NCBI GenBank assembly: GCA_900543515.1
Contig: UQRW01000026.1
Location: 1-28,867 of the forward strand
DNA from: an uncultured Collinsella sp.
GTDB taxonomy: Bacteria > Actinomycetota > Coriobacteriia > Coriobacteriales > Coriobacteriaceae
Direction: 5' to 3'
Length of the DNA: 28,867 bases
Part shown: positions 1 to 7,815 of the stretch, one piece after another
Position numbering within the stretch: position 1 is the stretch's first letter
Layout: every line of letters begins with the position of its first letter
Program-made: the position numbers and the translations under genes
The notes under the pieces: model-generated
The model's input: only the letters and a program-made list of their open reading frames with translations
Told to the model about the DNA's origin: nothing
Database searches by the model: none

Positions 1-6
1 AAGAGA

Positions 7-32
7 AGAGGCGGGGCATGCCCCGCCTCTTA
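7..32. terminator. GC-rich palindrome, probable terminator of an upstream gene
   Basis: Two 11-base arms (AAGAGGCGGGG and its exact complement) are separated by CATG. The right end runs into CTCTT but lacks a long T run. It probably terminates a gene lying off the left edge; no coding sequence is seen around it. Confidence 0.45.
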
Positions 33-130
33 CACCACATCTCTGCGCGCTACCCATCAAGGGCTTCTTTTATTGAACATTTGAGGAGATACAGCAGCAT
101 ATCCACTCGATAGATACGTCAGATAGTCTT

Positions 131-189
131 AAAAATGGCCAAAATTGCTGCTACTGAAAAGGTATCAGTACTCATATTTGGCGATTTTT
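131..189 (-). terminator. Long imperfect hairpin, probable terminator downstream of the lactate permease gene
   Basis: The outer arms AAAAATGGCCAAA and TTTGGCGATTTTT are complementary with one mismatch, and an inner TACTGA/TCAGTA stem closes the structure. Read leftward, the right-hand arm of the stem ends in a T5 run, as expected for a factor-independent terminator about 130 bases past the permease stop. The A/T runs at both ends would let it act in both directions. Nothing else that looks like a gene is visible in 33-317. Confidence 0.5.
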
Positions 190-254
190 GGTCACGGCTC
201 TTTAAAGACACCCTGCACGGCGGCGCTAAACAGCCTCCAGCGGCAAGCAGTCCG

Positions 255-302
255 AAGACTGTCCCAAGTAACTAGCCGTTTAAGAACGTCCCCAATGACT
301 AG
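255..302. repeat. Two tandem imperfect 21-base repeats, 27-base period
   Basis: Units at 255-275 and 282-302 both begin AAGA, contain GTCCC in the middle and end in ACTAG, matching at about 16 of 21 positions. On the minus strand each reads as CTAGT followed by a TTGGGAC-like core. The short GGGAC/GTCCC motifs resemble repeats found near REP-associated (IS200-like) transposases in gut bacteria, but no transposase is present and that link is only a suggestion. Confidence 0.4.
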
Positions 303-317
303 TTATAGCGGCAGGCC

Positions 318-1874
318 TTAGCCGAGCATGGCGATGGCGCTCATGAGGACCAGCATGCCAGCAGCGTAGGGCAGCACCGCGCCCAGGAGCTCGGCGTCCT
401 TTCCGCGCACGTGCACGGCGGCAAGGCCAATCGCGAGCGTCTGCGGAGAGATCATCTTACCGGCGGCGACACCCAGGGCGTTCAGCGCGACCATCCAGTA
501 GTCGCTCACGCCCAGCGCAGCGGCAGCCTGGCTCTGGATGGGACCAAACAGCATGCCCGAGGACGTGCCCGAGCCGGTCACAAACGCACCGACCGCACCA
601 ATCCACGGAGCCAGAATCGGGTACAGACCGCCGGCGACCGCAATGCAAAACGCGCTAATCGACGAAATCATGCCGGCATAGCCCATCACCTTGGCGCAAC
701 CCAGCACCGAAAGCATGGTAATGACCGTCGGCATCATCTGCTTGACGGTCGTGACCAGCACCTCGCCCATCAAGCGCGGCGATGCGCCCTGAATGGCACC
801 GCCGACAAACGCCGCCAGGAAAATCCAGACGCCCGGCGTGTTGATCCACGAAAACGTAAGTGTACCGGGGTTCTCGCCGCAATACACCTGCACGTGACTC
901 GCAAACGGCGCGAGCGCGGCGTGCACGTCGGGCACCAGGTTGGAGGTACCCAACAGCAGCACAAAGATCAGGATGAAGCACGACCAGGCCGAAAGCGCCG
1001 ACTTAGCGGTGAGCTGTTCGCCGGCCTCGATATTCATATGGAAGCGCGCATCCAGATGTCCCGACTTCTCGGTGCGCATGGCAAGCGCGGCGGTCAGCGC
1101 AAGCGACACGATGGAGCCCACGACTACGGCCAGCTCGGGACCCACAAACATGGCAACGACCAGGGCAGCACCTACAAAGGACACACCGGAAAGCAGCGCC
1201 ACGCCGGCAACCCCGTGCATACGCTCGGCAACGCTCGCAACGTTGCCTTGATCATCGGCGACACGGCCCGCAACCAGTACGATAAGCAGCGGTATCACCA
1301 CAAAGAACGGCGCGAGCTGCACCAGCTGAACGGTCGCCAGGTGCAGGGGATCCAGACCCACCAGATCGGCAACGGACACCGTGGGGATGCCGATGGAGCC
1401 GTAGGGCGTGGGCACGCCGTTGGCCAGCAGGCAGATCAACACGGCGGGCACGGCCTCAAAACCCAGGCCCGCGAGCATGCCGGCGGGAATGGCAACAGCG
1501 GTACCAAAACCGGCCATGCCCTCCATAAAGCCGCCGAAGCACCAGGCCACGAGCAGCGCCAGCAGACGGCGGTCGCTGCTGATGGAGGTAATCATGCTGC
1601 CAATCACGTCCATGGCGCCCGTACGCACGCACAGGTTATACGTGAACACCGCGGCGATAATCACCAACACGATGGGCCACAGGGCCATCAAAAAGCCCTC
1701 GAGCGAGGCAGTCGCGATCTGCACCACCGGCAGATGCCACCATGCGAAGGCGAGCACACACGAAAGGGCGAACGAGCCCATAGCGGCCTTCCAAGCTGGC
1801 CATTTAAAGCACAGCAGCATCACGACAAGCCAAATGATCGGCACAAGAGCCAGCAAAAATGCGGCGACGTCCAT
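318..1874 (-). CDS. lldP: L-lactate permease family transporter
   Basis: A 518-residue polytopic membrane protein of the LctP family (about 12-14 hydrophobic segments), expected to import lactate or glycolate with protons across the cytoplasmic membrane. Family signatures visible are a glycine-rich GGFMEGMAGFGTA stretch near residue 115, the VTGSGTSSGMLFGP stretch near residue 430 and AAGKMISPQ shortly after. Length is close to the family norm of 500-560. The ATG at 1874 is preceded by an AAGGAG ribosome binding site about nine bases upstream. It is transcribed alone, divergently from the flippase-like gene, with hairpin 131-189 as its likely terminator. Whether the substrate is lactate or glycolate cannot be told from sequence. 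Confidence 0.85.
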   Translation of the reverse strand: MDVAAFLLALVPIIWLVVMLLCFKWPAWKAAMGSFALSCVLAFAWWHLPVVQIATASLEGFLMALWPIVLVIIAAVFTYNLCVRTGAMDVIGSMITSISSDRRLLALLVAWCFGGFMEGMAGFGTAVAIPAGMLAGLGFEAVPAVLICLLANGVPTPYGSIGIPTVSVADLVGLDPLHLATVQLVQLAPFFVVIPLLIVLVAGRVADDQGNVASVAERMHGVAGVALLSGVSFVGAALVVAMFVGPELAVVVGSIVSLALTAALAMRTEKSGHLDARFHMNIEAGEQLTAKSALSAWSCFILIFVLLLGTSNLVPDVHAALAPFASHVQVYCGENPGTLTFSWINTPGVWIFLAAFVGGAIQGASPRLMGEVLVTTVKQMMPTVITMLSVLGCAKVMGYAGMISSISAFCIAVAGGLYPILAPWIGAVGAFVTGSGTSSGMLFGPIQSQAAAALGVSDYWMVALNALGVAAGKMISPQTLAIGLAAVHVRGKDAELLGAVLPYAAGMLVLMSAIAMLG

Positions 1875-1979
1875 AGGTAAGAACTCCTTGGTACCGCGTG
1901 GGCGGCATCGGGGGGGGTCACAAAACTTGAACAGGATACCGCACGCTTACCGACAATTTACTGCCACCCGCCGATAATA

Positions 1980-1996
1980 TTGAACAATCCGTTCAA
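1980..1996. promoter_or_regulatory. Perfect inverted repeat in the divergent lldP/flippase intergenic region
   Basis: TTGAAC and GTTCAA flank AATCC, a plausible operator for a dimeric repressor controlling one or both divergent genes. The spacing of five between GAAC and GTTC does not match a LexA box (four). A TATACT -10-like hexamer lies at 2022-2027 on the plus strand without a clear -35, and a run of eight G lies at 1910-1917. Confidence 0.35.
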
Positions 1997-2054
1997 AAAC
2001 ACGAGCAAACACCGTCGCGTCTATACTAGAGCGCAGCAATAGAAAGGAATCGCC

Positions 2055-3629
2055 TTGAGCATCACGCCCCTCGATAGCATCCGCCGCACCATCGCCCGCC
2101 GCAACGGCGTCACCGACCCCACCGTATCGGGCGGGGCGCACGGGCAGGGCGGACGCATCGAGAACGGCCTGTTCCCCGCCTCGCACACCGCCGAGGAGCT
2201 CGCTCGCATCCAGGAGCTGAGCCAACGCAACGCCGGCGGCCCCGACAGCAGCCAGGCCACGCGCCGTCGCCGCGAGCGCGATCGCGAGCCCGGCCCCATC
2301 CACCGCATGGTCAATGCCTGGTGGAACCGCCTGCTCGGAGCCGTCTACGGCGGCGGCTTCTCCACACAAGAAGCCGAGTACGAAGATCACGCCACCCGTC
2401 GCGACTACCTTTGGAATACCCTGGGCACCGCCGTGTGGGGCATGGCGTTTCCGTTGCTCACCATCGTGTCCACACAGCTCCTGGGCGCCGAGGAGGCTGG
2501 CAAATTCTCCATCGCCTTTGTCACCGGCGCGCTCATCATGATCGCGTGCAACTACGGCGTGCGCAACTTTCAGGTCTCGGACATCGACGAAAAAACCTCC
2601 TTCGCCTCCTACCAGCTCAACCGCTGGCTCTGCGGAGCGCTCGCGCTGGCATGCGGCCTGGTATACAGCAGCGCCCGCGGCTACGATGCGCAGATGGCCA
2701 CGATCGGCCTGGGGGTCTACCTCTATAAGGTGATCGACGGCATCGCCGACGTGTACGAGGGCCGCCTGCAGCAGGCCGACAAGCTCTATTTGGCCGGCAT
2801 GAGCCAAACGCTGCGTTCCGCCGGCGTCATCGTGGTTTTTAGCGTGGCACTGTTCCTCACGCGCAGCATGCCCATCGCCGCCATGGCCATGGGCATCGCC
2901 GCGATCGCCTCGCTCGTGCTGGTCACCGCGCCGCTCGCCCTGCTCGAAACCGAAAAATCACGCCGCGTGAGCCTGCGCGAGGTCGGTCACCTGTTTATCC
3001 AGTGCGCCCCGCTCTTTGGCGCGCTGTTCCTGTTCAACCTTATCGAGAGCATGCCCAAGTTCGTGATGGAAGGCACGCTGGCCTACAAGTATCAGCTGTA
3101 CTTTAATGCCCTGTTCTTTCCGGCGCAGGCCATTTTGTTGAGCATTGGATTTATCTATAAACCGCAGCTCCTGCGTCTGTCGAGCATTTGGACGAATCCG
3201 CGCAAGCGTCGCCGCTTTGACCTGATTATTGTTGCCGTTATGGCACTGATCGTGGTCATCACCAGCGTGTGCGCCGCGTTTATGGCAGGCCCCGGCATCC
3301 CCATCATGAACTTTATGTACGGCCTTAACTTTGAGCGCTACCGCACGCTGGCGCTGCTGATGGTCGTCGCTGGCGGCGTCACCGCGGCAATCGACTTTAT
3401 CTACGCCATCATCACGGTGCTGCGCCATGCCGGCGACGTCACCAAGATCTACCTGATCTGCTTCGCCGTAAGCGTAGTTCTACCGGTGATCCTGATCAAC
3501 CTGCTGGGTCTGATGGGCGCCGTGGTGAGCTACCTAGCCATCATGGCCCTACTCCTGGTGCTGCTGATAATCGAGTACGCCCACATCCGCCGGCGCATCG
3601 AGCGCGACCGCAACCCGTACGGCGCCTAA
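2055..3629 (+). CDS. Polysaccharide flippase-like (Wzx/MOP-type) membrane protein
   Basis: A 524-residue integral membrane protein with a hydrophilic, Arg-rich N-terminal region of about 115 residues and then roughly 12 hydrophobic segments, the layout of O-antigen/teichoic-acid flippases of the MOP superfamily. The first membrane segment includes a GAEEAGKFSIAF stretch typical of the start of Wzx-like proteins, and the last segments end in a basic tail. A TTG start at 2055 is chosen because AAAGGA lies seven bases upstream and the frame is open from there. No glycosyltransferase or other cell-envelope gene is adjacent, so the substrate is unknown. The family assignment rests on topology and weak motifs, not catalytic residues. 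Confidence 0.65.
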   Translation: MSITPLDSIRRTIARRNGVTDPTVSGGAHGQGGRIENGLFPASHTAEELARIQELSQRNAGGPDSSQATRRRRERDREPGPIHRMVNAWWNRLLGAVYGGGFSTQEAEYEDHATRRDYLWNTLGTAVWGMAFPLLTIVSTQLLGAEEAGKFSIAFVTGALIMIACNYGVRNFQVSDIDEKTSFASYQLNRWLCGALALACGLVYSSARGYDAQMATIGLGVYLYKVIDGIADVYEGRLQQADKLYLAGMSQTLRSAGVIVVFSVALFLTRSMPIAAMAMGIAAIASLVLVTAPLALLETEKSRRVSLREVGHLFIQCAPLFGALFLFNLIESMPKFVMEGTLAYKYQLYFNALFFPAQAILLSIGFIYKPQLLRLSSIWTNPRKRRRFDLIIVAVMALIVVITSVCAAFMAGPGIPIMNFMYGLNFERYRTLALLMVVAGGVTAAIDFIYAIITVLRHAGDVTKIYLICFAVSVVLPVILINLLGLMGAVVSYLAIMALLLVLLIIEYAHIRRRIERDRNPYGA

Positions 3630-3639
3630 TTCGAATCAA

Positions 3640-3824
3640 TTTGAAGAAAAGAAACGTCGATGTTTTGGCACCGACAGCGAGCAGTCTCGAAGTGCCCCAG
3701 GTTGGCGCGAAGGAGGAGCGACGCGTACTTCTGTACGCGAGCGACGGTTTGAGCGACAAGGTGGGGTGCTTCGGGGCTGCGCAGCGTCAACGTGACCGCC
3801 GTTCGGTAGAACGGCGGAACAAGG
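3640..3824. other. Structured non-coding stretch with two perfect hairpins, between convergent genes
   Basis: This 185-base gap separates the convergent flippase-like and phosphoesterase genes. It holds a perfect 7-bp hairpin (CGCGTAC, loop TTCT, 3722-3739) and a perfect 9-bp hairpin (CCGCCGTTC, loop GGTA, 3796-3817). The second sits directly after the phosphoesterase stop and is a probable terminator, although it lacks a T run. A short frame (3641-3841) crosses the region but has no ribosome binding site and overlaps the neighbouring stop. The density of structure suggests a structured RNA or dispersed intergenic repeat, not a gene. Confidence 0.4.
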
Positions 3825-4664
3825 TTATTCACCAGGGTTGATGTTCGCATAGAACTCCGCCCCGTCGTCCAGACGCAGGATCCCGACGCGGCCGAACTCG
3901 GAGCCGGTGGCGGCGGCGCAGTCGATATCGATGCGATCGGGCACGCCGGCGGTATCCTCGCCACCCAGACGCACAATCTGCCCGCGGCCCGACTCCTCAT
4001 CGAGTCCCGCAAGGCCACCTACCTCGCAATAACGCCCGAGCGACACCGTTGGCGTGTGGCCGCTCACCACGACCGGCCCCTCGCCCTCGGCAGAAAGCAG
4101 TCCCGTCGGCGCATCCCAATAGCCGTGACGAATCCACAGCAGGTCATCGGACGACTGCACGGCGAGCATTTGCCGCAGCAGCTCGCTATCGGCATCGACC
4201 GCTCCCCTGCCGTCACCGCAATCGACGCCATGCTCAAGCAAAAACGCGCGCGCCGCCTCGGTCTGGATGCCGGCATGCACCAGCAGGTACGGACGCTCCT
4301 CGGTCTCGGCCACCGCGTAGAGCGGCAGCGCAGCCATCCATCGCACGAGCTCCTCGTATGCCTCAAATTCCATGTCGTTGAGCTGCTCGCGCGTCGTCCA
4401 GCCACCGTTGATATCCCAGGTCTCGGCATCGAGCGGATCCTGGCCAATGATGGCATCGAGCATGATCTGCTCGTGATTGCCCTTGAGCACGCGGGCGTTG
4501 GGCAGCGAGCGCACGAGCTTAATAACGCCGACCGGATCGGGCCCGCGATCGATCATGTCGCCCAGCACGTACAGCGTGTCGTCGGACGCCAGCGAAATCT
4601 TAGACAGGGCCTCGTCAAGCGCACGCACGTGCCCGTGAGCATCAGATGTCACATAGATCGCCAT
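3825..4664 (-). CDS. PPP-type metallophosphoesterase (Ser/Thr phosphatase-like)
   Basis: A 279-residue cytoplasmic calcineurin-like phosphoesterase. All metal-binding blocks of the PPP family are visible: D8-x-H10, GDMIDRG at 35-41, GNHE at 62-65, and later LLVHAG and SGHTPT histidine motifs. This is the lambda phosphatase/PrpE/ApaH-like layout; members dephosphorylate phosphoproteins or cleave dinucleoside polyphosphates, and the sequence does not separate these. The ATG at 4664 has a GAGAGG site about seven bases upstream. The gene stands alone and converges on the flippase-like gene. Confidence 0.8.
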   Translation of the reverse strand: MAIYVTSDAHGHVRALDEALSKISLASDDTLYVLGDMIDRGPDPVGVIKLVRSLPNARVLKGNHEQIMLDAIIGQDPLDAETWDINGGWTTREQLNDMEFEAYEELVRWMAALPLYAVAETEERPYLLVHAGIQTEAARAFLLEHGVDCGDGRGAVDADSELLRQMLAVQSSDDLLWIRHGYWDAPTGLLSAEGEGPVVVSGHTPTVSLGRYCEVGGLAGLDEESGRGQIVRLGGEDTAGVPDRIDIDCAAATGSEFGRVGILRLDDGAEFYANINPGE

Positions 4665-4714
4665 GGTACGCCTCTCTTTGCATTGCAGCGGAAGCCCAGC
4701 GCCGCAACTAAAAC

Positions 4715-4728
4715 TTCAAGTTGAACTT
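4715..4728. promoter_or_regulatory. Overlapping short palindromes upstream of the antiporter gene
   Basis: TTCAAGTTGAA (4715-4725) and AAGTTGAACTT (4718-4728) overlap, making a candidate operator in the 253-base divergent region between the phosphoesterase and antiporter genes. The TTGAAC could also serve as a -35, but no convincing -10 follows. Confidence 0.25.
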
Positions 4729-4917
4729 AAATGTTACCCATTGTACTCCGTTGCAATAAAGCTGGAAAGGGTTTCCGAGCAGAGGCAAAGACGGCAGCCG
4801 TCTATGACGATATCGCGCACGCCCGCAATCCAACCCCATAAACCCACCATCTTTGGGTACAAATAACCGCAGACAACTGACCGTGCCACGCCAGCCACCC
4901 AGGAGCGGACACCATCC

Positions 4918-6519
4918 ATGAACCAGATCCTTCTCTTTATCGGCCTCGTTATTATTCTGTGCCTGACCATCAAGCCCGTCGGCAAAAAACTCCCCTTCCC
5001 CACCCTGCTCATCTTTATCGCGCTCGGCATGCTGTTGGGCGTCAACGGGCCGGCGCACATCGATTTTAGCGACTACGCGCTCACCGAAACCGTCTGCAGC
5101 ACGGCGCTGCTGTTCATCATGTTCTACGGCGGCTTTAACACCAATATCGACCGTGCCAAACCCGTTACCGTGCCCGCGGTACTGCTGAGCACGCTCGGCG
5201 TCGTCATCACTGCCGGCATTACGGGTGCGTTTGCGCACTTCGTGCTGGGTTTTGACTGGATTGGTGGCCTGCTGCTGGGATCGGTCGTGGCATCCACCGA
5301 CGCGGCCAGTGTCTTTAGCGTGCTGCGCGAGCACAACCTGTCGCTGAGAGGCGGCACCGACTCGCTGCTCGAGGTCGAATCGGGCTCCAACGACCCCGTC
5401 GCCTACATGCTCACCGCCGTGCTCGCCACACTCGCGGCCGGCGGCGACATTAACATCCCCGTGCTGCTGGCCAAGCAGATCATCCTAGGCGTGGGGCTGG
5501 GCCTTGCCATCGGTTGGACATCCAGCCGCCTGATTGAACGCGCACACGCAACGGCCGAGGGCGCGCAGACTATCTTTTTGTTCGCCGTGGCGATCATCGC
5601 CTACGCGCTGCCGAGCTACCTGGGTGGCAACGGCTTTTTGGCCGTGTACCTGGCCGGCATTGTGCTGGGCGCGAGCGACATCACCGGCAAGGTCGAGATG
5701 GCGCACTTCTTCGACACCCTCACCGAGATGGCCGAGATGACCATTTTCTTTTTGCTCGGCCTGCTCGTGACGCCCGCCCGCCTGCCGCAAATGCTGCTGC
5801 CGGGCCTGGCGCTCATGGCGTTTATGCTCTTTGCGAGCCGCCCCATCGCCGTCGGTCTGCTGCTGGCGCCCTTTAAGACGAGCCCTCGCCAGGTTGCGCT
5901 CGTAAGCTGGGCGGGCTTGCGCGGCGCGGCTTCGGTCGTCTTTAGCCTCTTTGCCGTGGTGGCCGGCGTTCCCGGCGGACACGACCTATTTGACCTGGTG
6001 TTTGTGATTGCCGTATCGAGCATTGTGGTGCAGGGTTCGCTACTGCCGGCGGTGGCGAAGAAACTCGATATGATCGATGCGGCCGGCGACGTGCGCCGCA
6101 CCTTTAACGACTACCGCGACGAGGACGGCATGTCGTTTGTAAAGCTCAAGGTGGGCGCTGGCCATCCGTTTGCCGGGCGCTCGCTCGCCGATATTGGCAG
6201 CGCGACGGACATGCTCGTGGTCTTGGTGCTGCGCGACGGGGCGCACCCGGTACTGCCCAATGGCGACACCGTGATCCAGGAAGGCGATCTGCTGGTGATG
6301 GCCGCCCCAACGTTCGAGGAGCGTGCCGAGGTTACGCTGCGCGAGGTCACCGTGACTCCCCACGGTCGCCTGGCCGGCCAGCGCCTGCGCGACGTTCCGC
6401 AAGGCAAGCACCCGTTTATCGTCGTGATGCTCAAGCGCGACGGCCGAACGATCATCCCCGACGGCAACACCCTAATATACGCCGGCGACGAAGCCGTCAT
6501 CGCCACGCTGGCGTCGTAG
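4918..6519 (+). CDS. CPA1-family K+ (or Na+)/H+ antiporter with C-terminal TrkA-C domains
   Basis: A 533-residue protein like NhaP2/CvrA. Residues 1-395 form about 12 membrane segments; the transport motif GSNDP places the conserved Asn-Asp pair at 158-159, after the STDAASVF segment near 126-133. Residues from about 405 to 533 are soluble and contain a TrkA-C (RCK-C) domain, with a second similar half at the end (AGDEAVIATL). Such domains sense ligand and gate cation export. It should exchange K+ or Na+ for protons at the membrane. A GGAG lies about 12 bases before the ATG, a longer spacing than usual. It is probably monocistronic. Confidence 0.8.
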   Translation: MNQILLFIGLVIILCLTIKPVGKKLPFPTLLIFIALGMLLGVNGPAHIDFSDYALTETVCSTALLFIMFYGGFNTNIDRAKPVTVPAVLLSTLGVVITAGITGAFAHFVLGFDWIGGLLLGSVVASTDAASVFSVLREHNLSLRGGTDSLLEVESGSNDPVAYMLTAVLATLAAGGDINIPVLLAKQIILGVGLGLAIGWTSSRLIERAHATAEGAQTIFLFAVAIIAYALPSYLGGNGFLAVYLAGIVLGASDITGKVEMAHFFDTLTEMAEMTIFFLLGLLVTPARLPQMLLPGLALMAFMLFASRPIAVGLLLAPFKTSPRQVALVSWAGLRGAASVVFSLFAVVAGVPGGHDLFDLVFVIAVSSIVVQGSLLPAVAKKLDMIDAAGDVRRTFNDYRDEDGMSFVKLKVGAGHPFAGRSLADIGSATDMLVVLVLRDGAHPVLPNGDTVIQEGDLLVMAAPTFEERAEVTLREVTVTPHGRLAGQRLRDVPQGKHPFIVVMLKRDGRTIIPDGNTLIYAGDEAVIATLAS

Positions 6520-6538
6520 CCATCCCCACCCATAAGTT

Positions 6539-6597
6539 GCGGTGAAATAGGGATTGAATAGGCTTCTGAACAGCCATTTCAGTCCCTATTTCACCGC
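6539..6597. repeat. Long near-perfect hairpin after the antiporter gene
   Basis: The outer arms are 15 bases and perfect (GCGGTGAAATAGGGA, 6539-6553, and its complement, 6583-6597). They extend to about 20 base pairs with one G-U, and an inner GGCT/AGCC stem closes the loop. It starts 20 bases after the antiporter stop. There is no T run on either side, so it is more like a palindromic intergenic repeat or transcript-stabilising hairpin than a standard terminator. Confidence 0.6.
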
Positions 6598-6646
6598 GAG
6601 TTATTGAGGGGATGGGTTGAAAAACATTTGAATTGACACCGAAATG

Positions 6647-6720
6647 AAAAAAGCCGGGGAAAACGTCCCCGGCACTTGGAAGCCCTCTCTTTTGAGATGA
6701 CCGATTTCTTTATATCACGA
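6647..6720 (-). ncRNA. Probable small RNA gene, copy 1 (inverted, more diverged)
   Basis: On the minus strand this shows the same order as the two copies to its right: TATAAAGAAATCGGT (TATAAA at 6709-6714), a first hairpin with TCTC/GAGA arms, a TTCCAAG linker, and a GCCGGGG/CCCCGGC terminator stem followed by T6. Its -35 is weak, so it may be a decayed or poorly expressed copy. The predicted RNA is about 56 bases, starting near 6702. Confidence 0.5.
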
Positions 6721-6785
6721 ACGCTAGTTAGATGCCATTCATTGAGGGCTTTATCAGGCGCGCCATCCCATCCACATGGCGCCAT

Positions 6786-6876
6786 TTGAAAGCCGTCCGA
6801 TCTCATGCTATAAAGAAATCGGTACCCTCGAATAAAGGGACCTCCAAGAGCCGGGGGATGTCCCCCGGCATTTTTT
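6786..6876 (+). ncRNA. Probable small RNA gene, copy 2, with its own promoter and terminator
   Basis: TTGAAA (6786-6791) and TATAAA (6809-6814) are exactly 17 bases apart, a good sigma70 promoter. Transcription would begin near 6821. The RNA has a first hairpin (GGT-CCCT with AGGG-ACC), a TCCAAGA linker and a strong terminator (GCCGGGGG, loop AT-GT, CCCCCGGC, then T6 ending at 6876). No open frame of use lies within. Close matching to copies 1 and 3, with compensating changes in the first stem, supports a conserved RNA. Confidence 0.6.
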
Positions 6877-6984
6877 ATGCGAGTCAAGACTAAATACTTC
6901 TCGGGAAAACGCCGGCCCATTGCGTCAGCAATTTACGAGCCGCTCTACCCACCTCTGGACGGCTAAGGACTTTTCGCAGGTAGT

Positions 6985-7013
6985 TTGACGAACATATGTT
7001 TGCTTATTATAAT
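6985..7013 (+). promoter_or_regulatory. Strong sigma70 promoter with a LexA (SOS) box in its spacer
   Basis: TTGACG (6985-6990) and TATAAT (7008-7013) are 17 bases apart. Overlapping the -35 and spacer, bases 6989-7002 read CGAACATATGTTTG, an exact fit to the Gram-positive DinR/LexA consensus CGAACRNRYGTTYG. A repressor there would block the promoter until DNA damage. The transcript would start near 7020, cross small RNA copy 3 and its terminator, and continue into the DUF3800 gene. Confidence 0.65.
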
Positions 7014-7018
7014 ATTAC

Positions 7019-7111
7019 TTGAAAGCACCCCTTATCTCATGGTATAAAGAATACGGTTCCCTCCAAAAGAGGGGCCTCCAAGAGCCGGGGTCTTACCCCC
7101 GGCATTTTTTT
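7019..7111 (+). ncRNA. Probable small RNA gene, copy 3 / attenuated leader of the DUF3800 gene
   Basis: TTGAAA (7019-7024) and TATAAA (7043-7048), 18 bases apart, repeat the promoter of copy 2. The RNA from about 7055 has a CCCTC/GAGGG first hairpin, the linker CCTCCAAGAG and a GCCGGGG/CCCCGGC stem with a T7 tract ending at 7111. It ends only nine bases before the DUF3800 ribosome binding site, so its terminator must be read through for that gene to be expressed from either upstream promoter. Confidence 0.6.
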
Positions 7112-7130
7112 GCAAAAATGGAGGCCCATC

Positions 7131-7808
7131 ATGAGCGAACTCTCCGTCTTTGTTGACGAATCTGGCGACCTCGGAGGCGTCTCCAACTACTACCTCGTCA
7201 CCCTCGTTTTTCACGATCAAAACGATGCAATCGTTGAACGCATTGACCGCTACGAGCGCGCCCTGTCGCAGTCCTCGCTTCCCAATACGCCTTTTCATGC
7301 AGGACCCCTACTGAATGGAAACGGCGACTACAAAGATCTTCCCAAGGAGCAGCGAAGGCACATGTTGAGCGCATTTCGCGCGTTCATTCAGCATCTCCCC
7401 ATACGCTATCTCTGTCTGCAATACCGAATGAGCGAATTCGCCGGCAATCAAAACGGTCTCGCGGAGAGAATGAGGCGAGACCTCACAGTTGAACTTTTCG
7501 ACCATCTGGAATTCTTCCAGCGATACGACACCGTTAAGATTTACTACGACAACGGCCAACCGATTGTAACGGAGGTCATTCATTCTGCGCTTGAGTACGT
7601 TCTGGCAAGGGATGTCATCGTATACCGAGAAGCCACACCACGAGCCTACCGGCTATTCCAAGTTGCTGACTACATCTGTACGATCGAGCTAACGGCTATC
7701 AAGTTTGACAGCAAGGAAGATACAAAGACTGATCGGCTATTTTTTGGAACCCGAAGGACGTTCAAAAAGGGATTTCTCTTATATCTCAGGAAGAAAAGGA
7801 TGAACTGA
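7131..7808 (+). CDS. DUF3800 domain protein
   Basis: A 225-residue protein with the DUF3800 hallmark FVDESGD at residues 7-13 and a late FQVADYICTIE segment that supplies the second acidic cluster. The family has an RNase H-like fold and is presumed to be a nuclease; it is often found in mobile and defence regions, but its biochemical role is not established. The ATG at 7131 is chosen over a frame extension to 7110 because GGAGG lies at 7120-7124, six bases before it. Composition is lower in GC than the neighbours, hinting at transfer. It ends seven bases from the convergent 70-aa gene; the palindrome TGACCCGGGGTCA lies at the join. A LexA-box promoter and an intrinsic terminator in the leader suggest tight control. 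Confidence 0.75.
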   Translation: MSELSVFVDESGDLGGVSNYYLVTLVFHDQNDAIVERIDRYERALSQSSLPNTPFHAGPLLNGNGDYKDLPKEQRRHMLSAFRAFIQHLPIRYLCLQYRMSEFAGNQNGLAERMRRDLTVELFDHLEFFQRYDTVKIYYDNGQPIVTEVIHSALEYVLARDVIVYREATPRAYRLFQVADYICTIELTAIKFDSKEDTKTDRLFFGTRRTFKKGFLLYLRKKRMN

Positions 7809-7815
7809 CCCGGGG

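Noticed and set aside
411..1880. A 489-codon open frame antisense to the lactate permease
   Set aside because: Composition is His/Arg/Gln-rich as expected from reading a membrane protein gene backwards; no ribosome site or domain.
1980..1996. TTGAAC-N5-GTTCAA as a LexA box
   Set aside because: LexA boxes have four bases between GAAC and GTTC; here there are five.
6647..7111. A CRISPR array from the three repeats
   Set aside because: The copies are long, unevenly spaced, one is inverted, and each has promoter and terminator features; no spacers.
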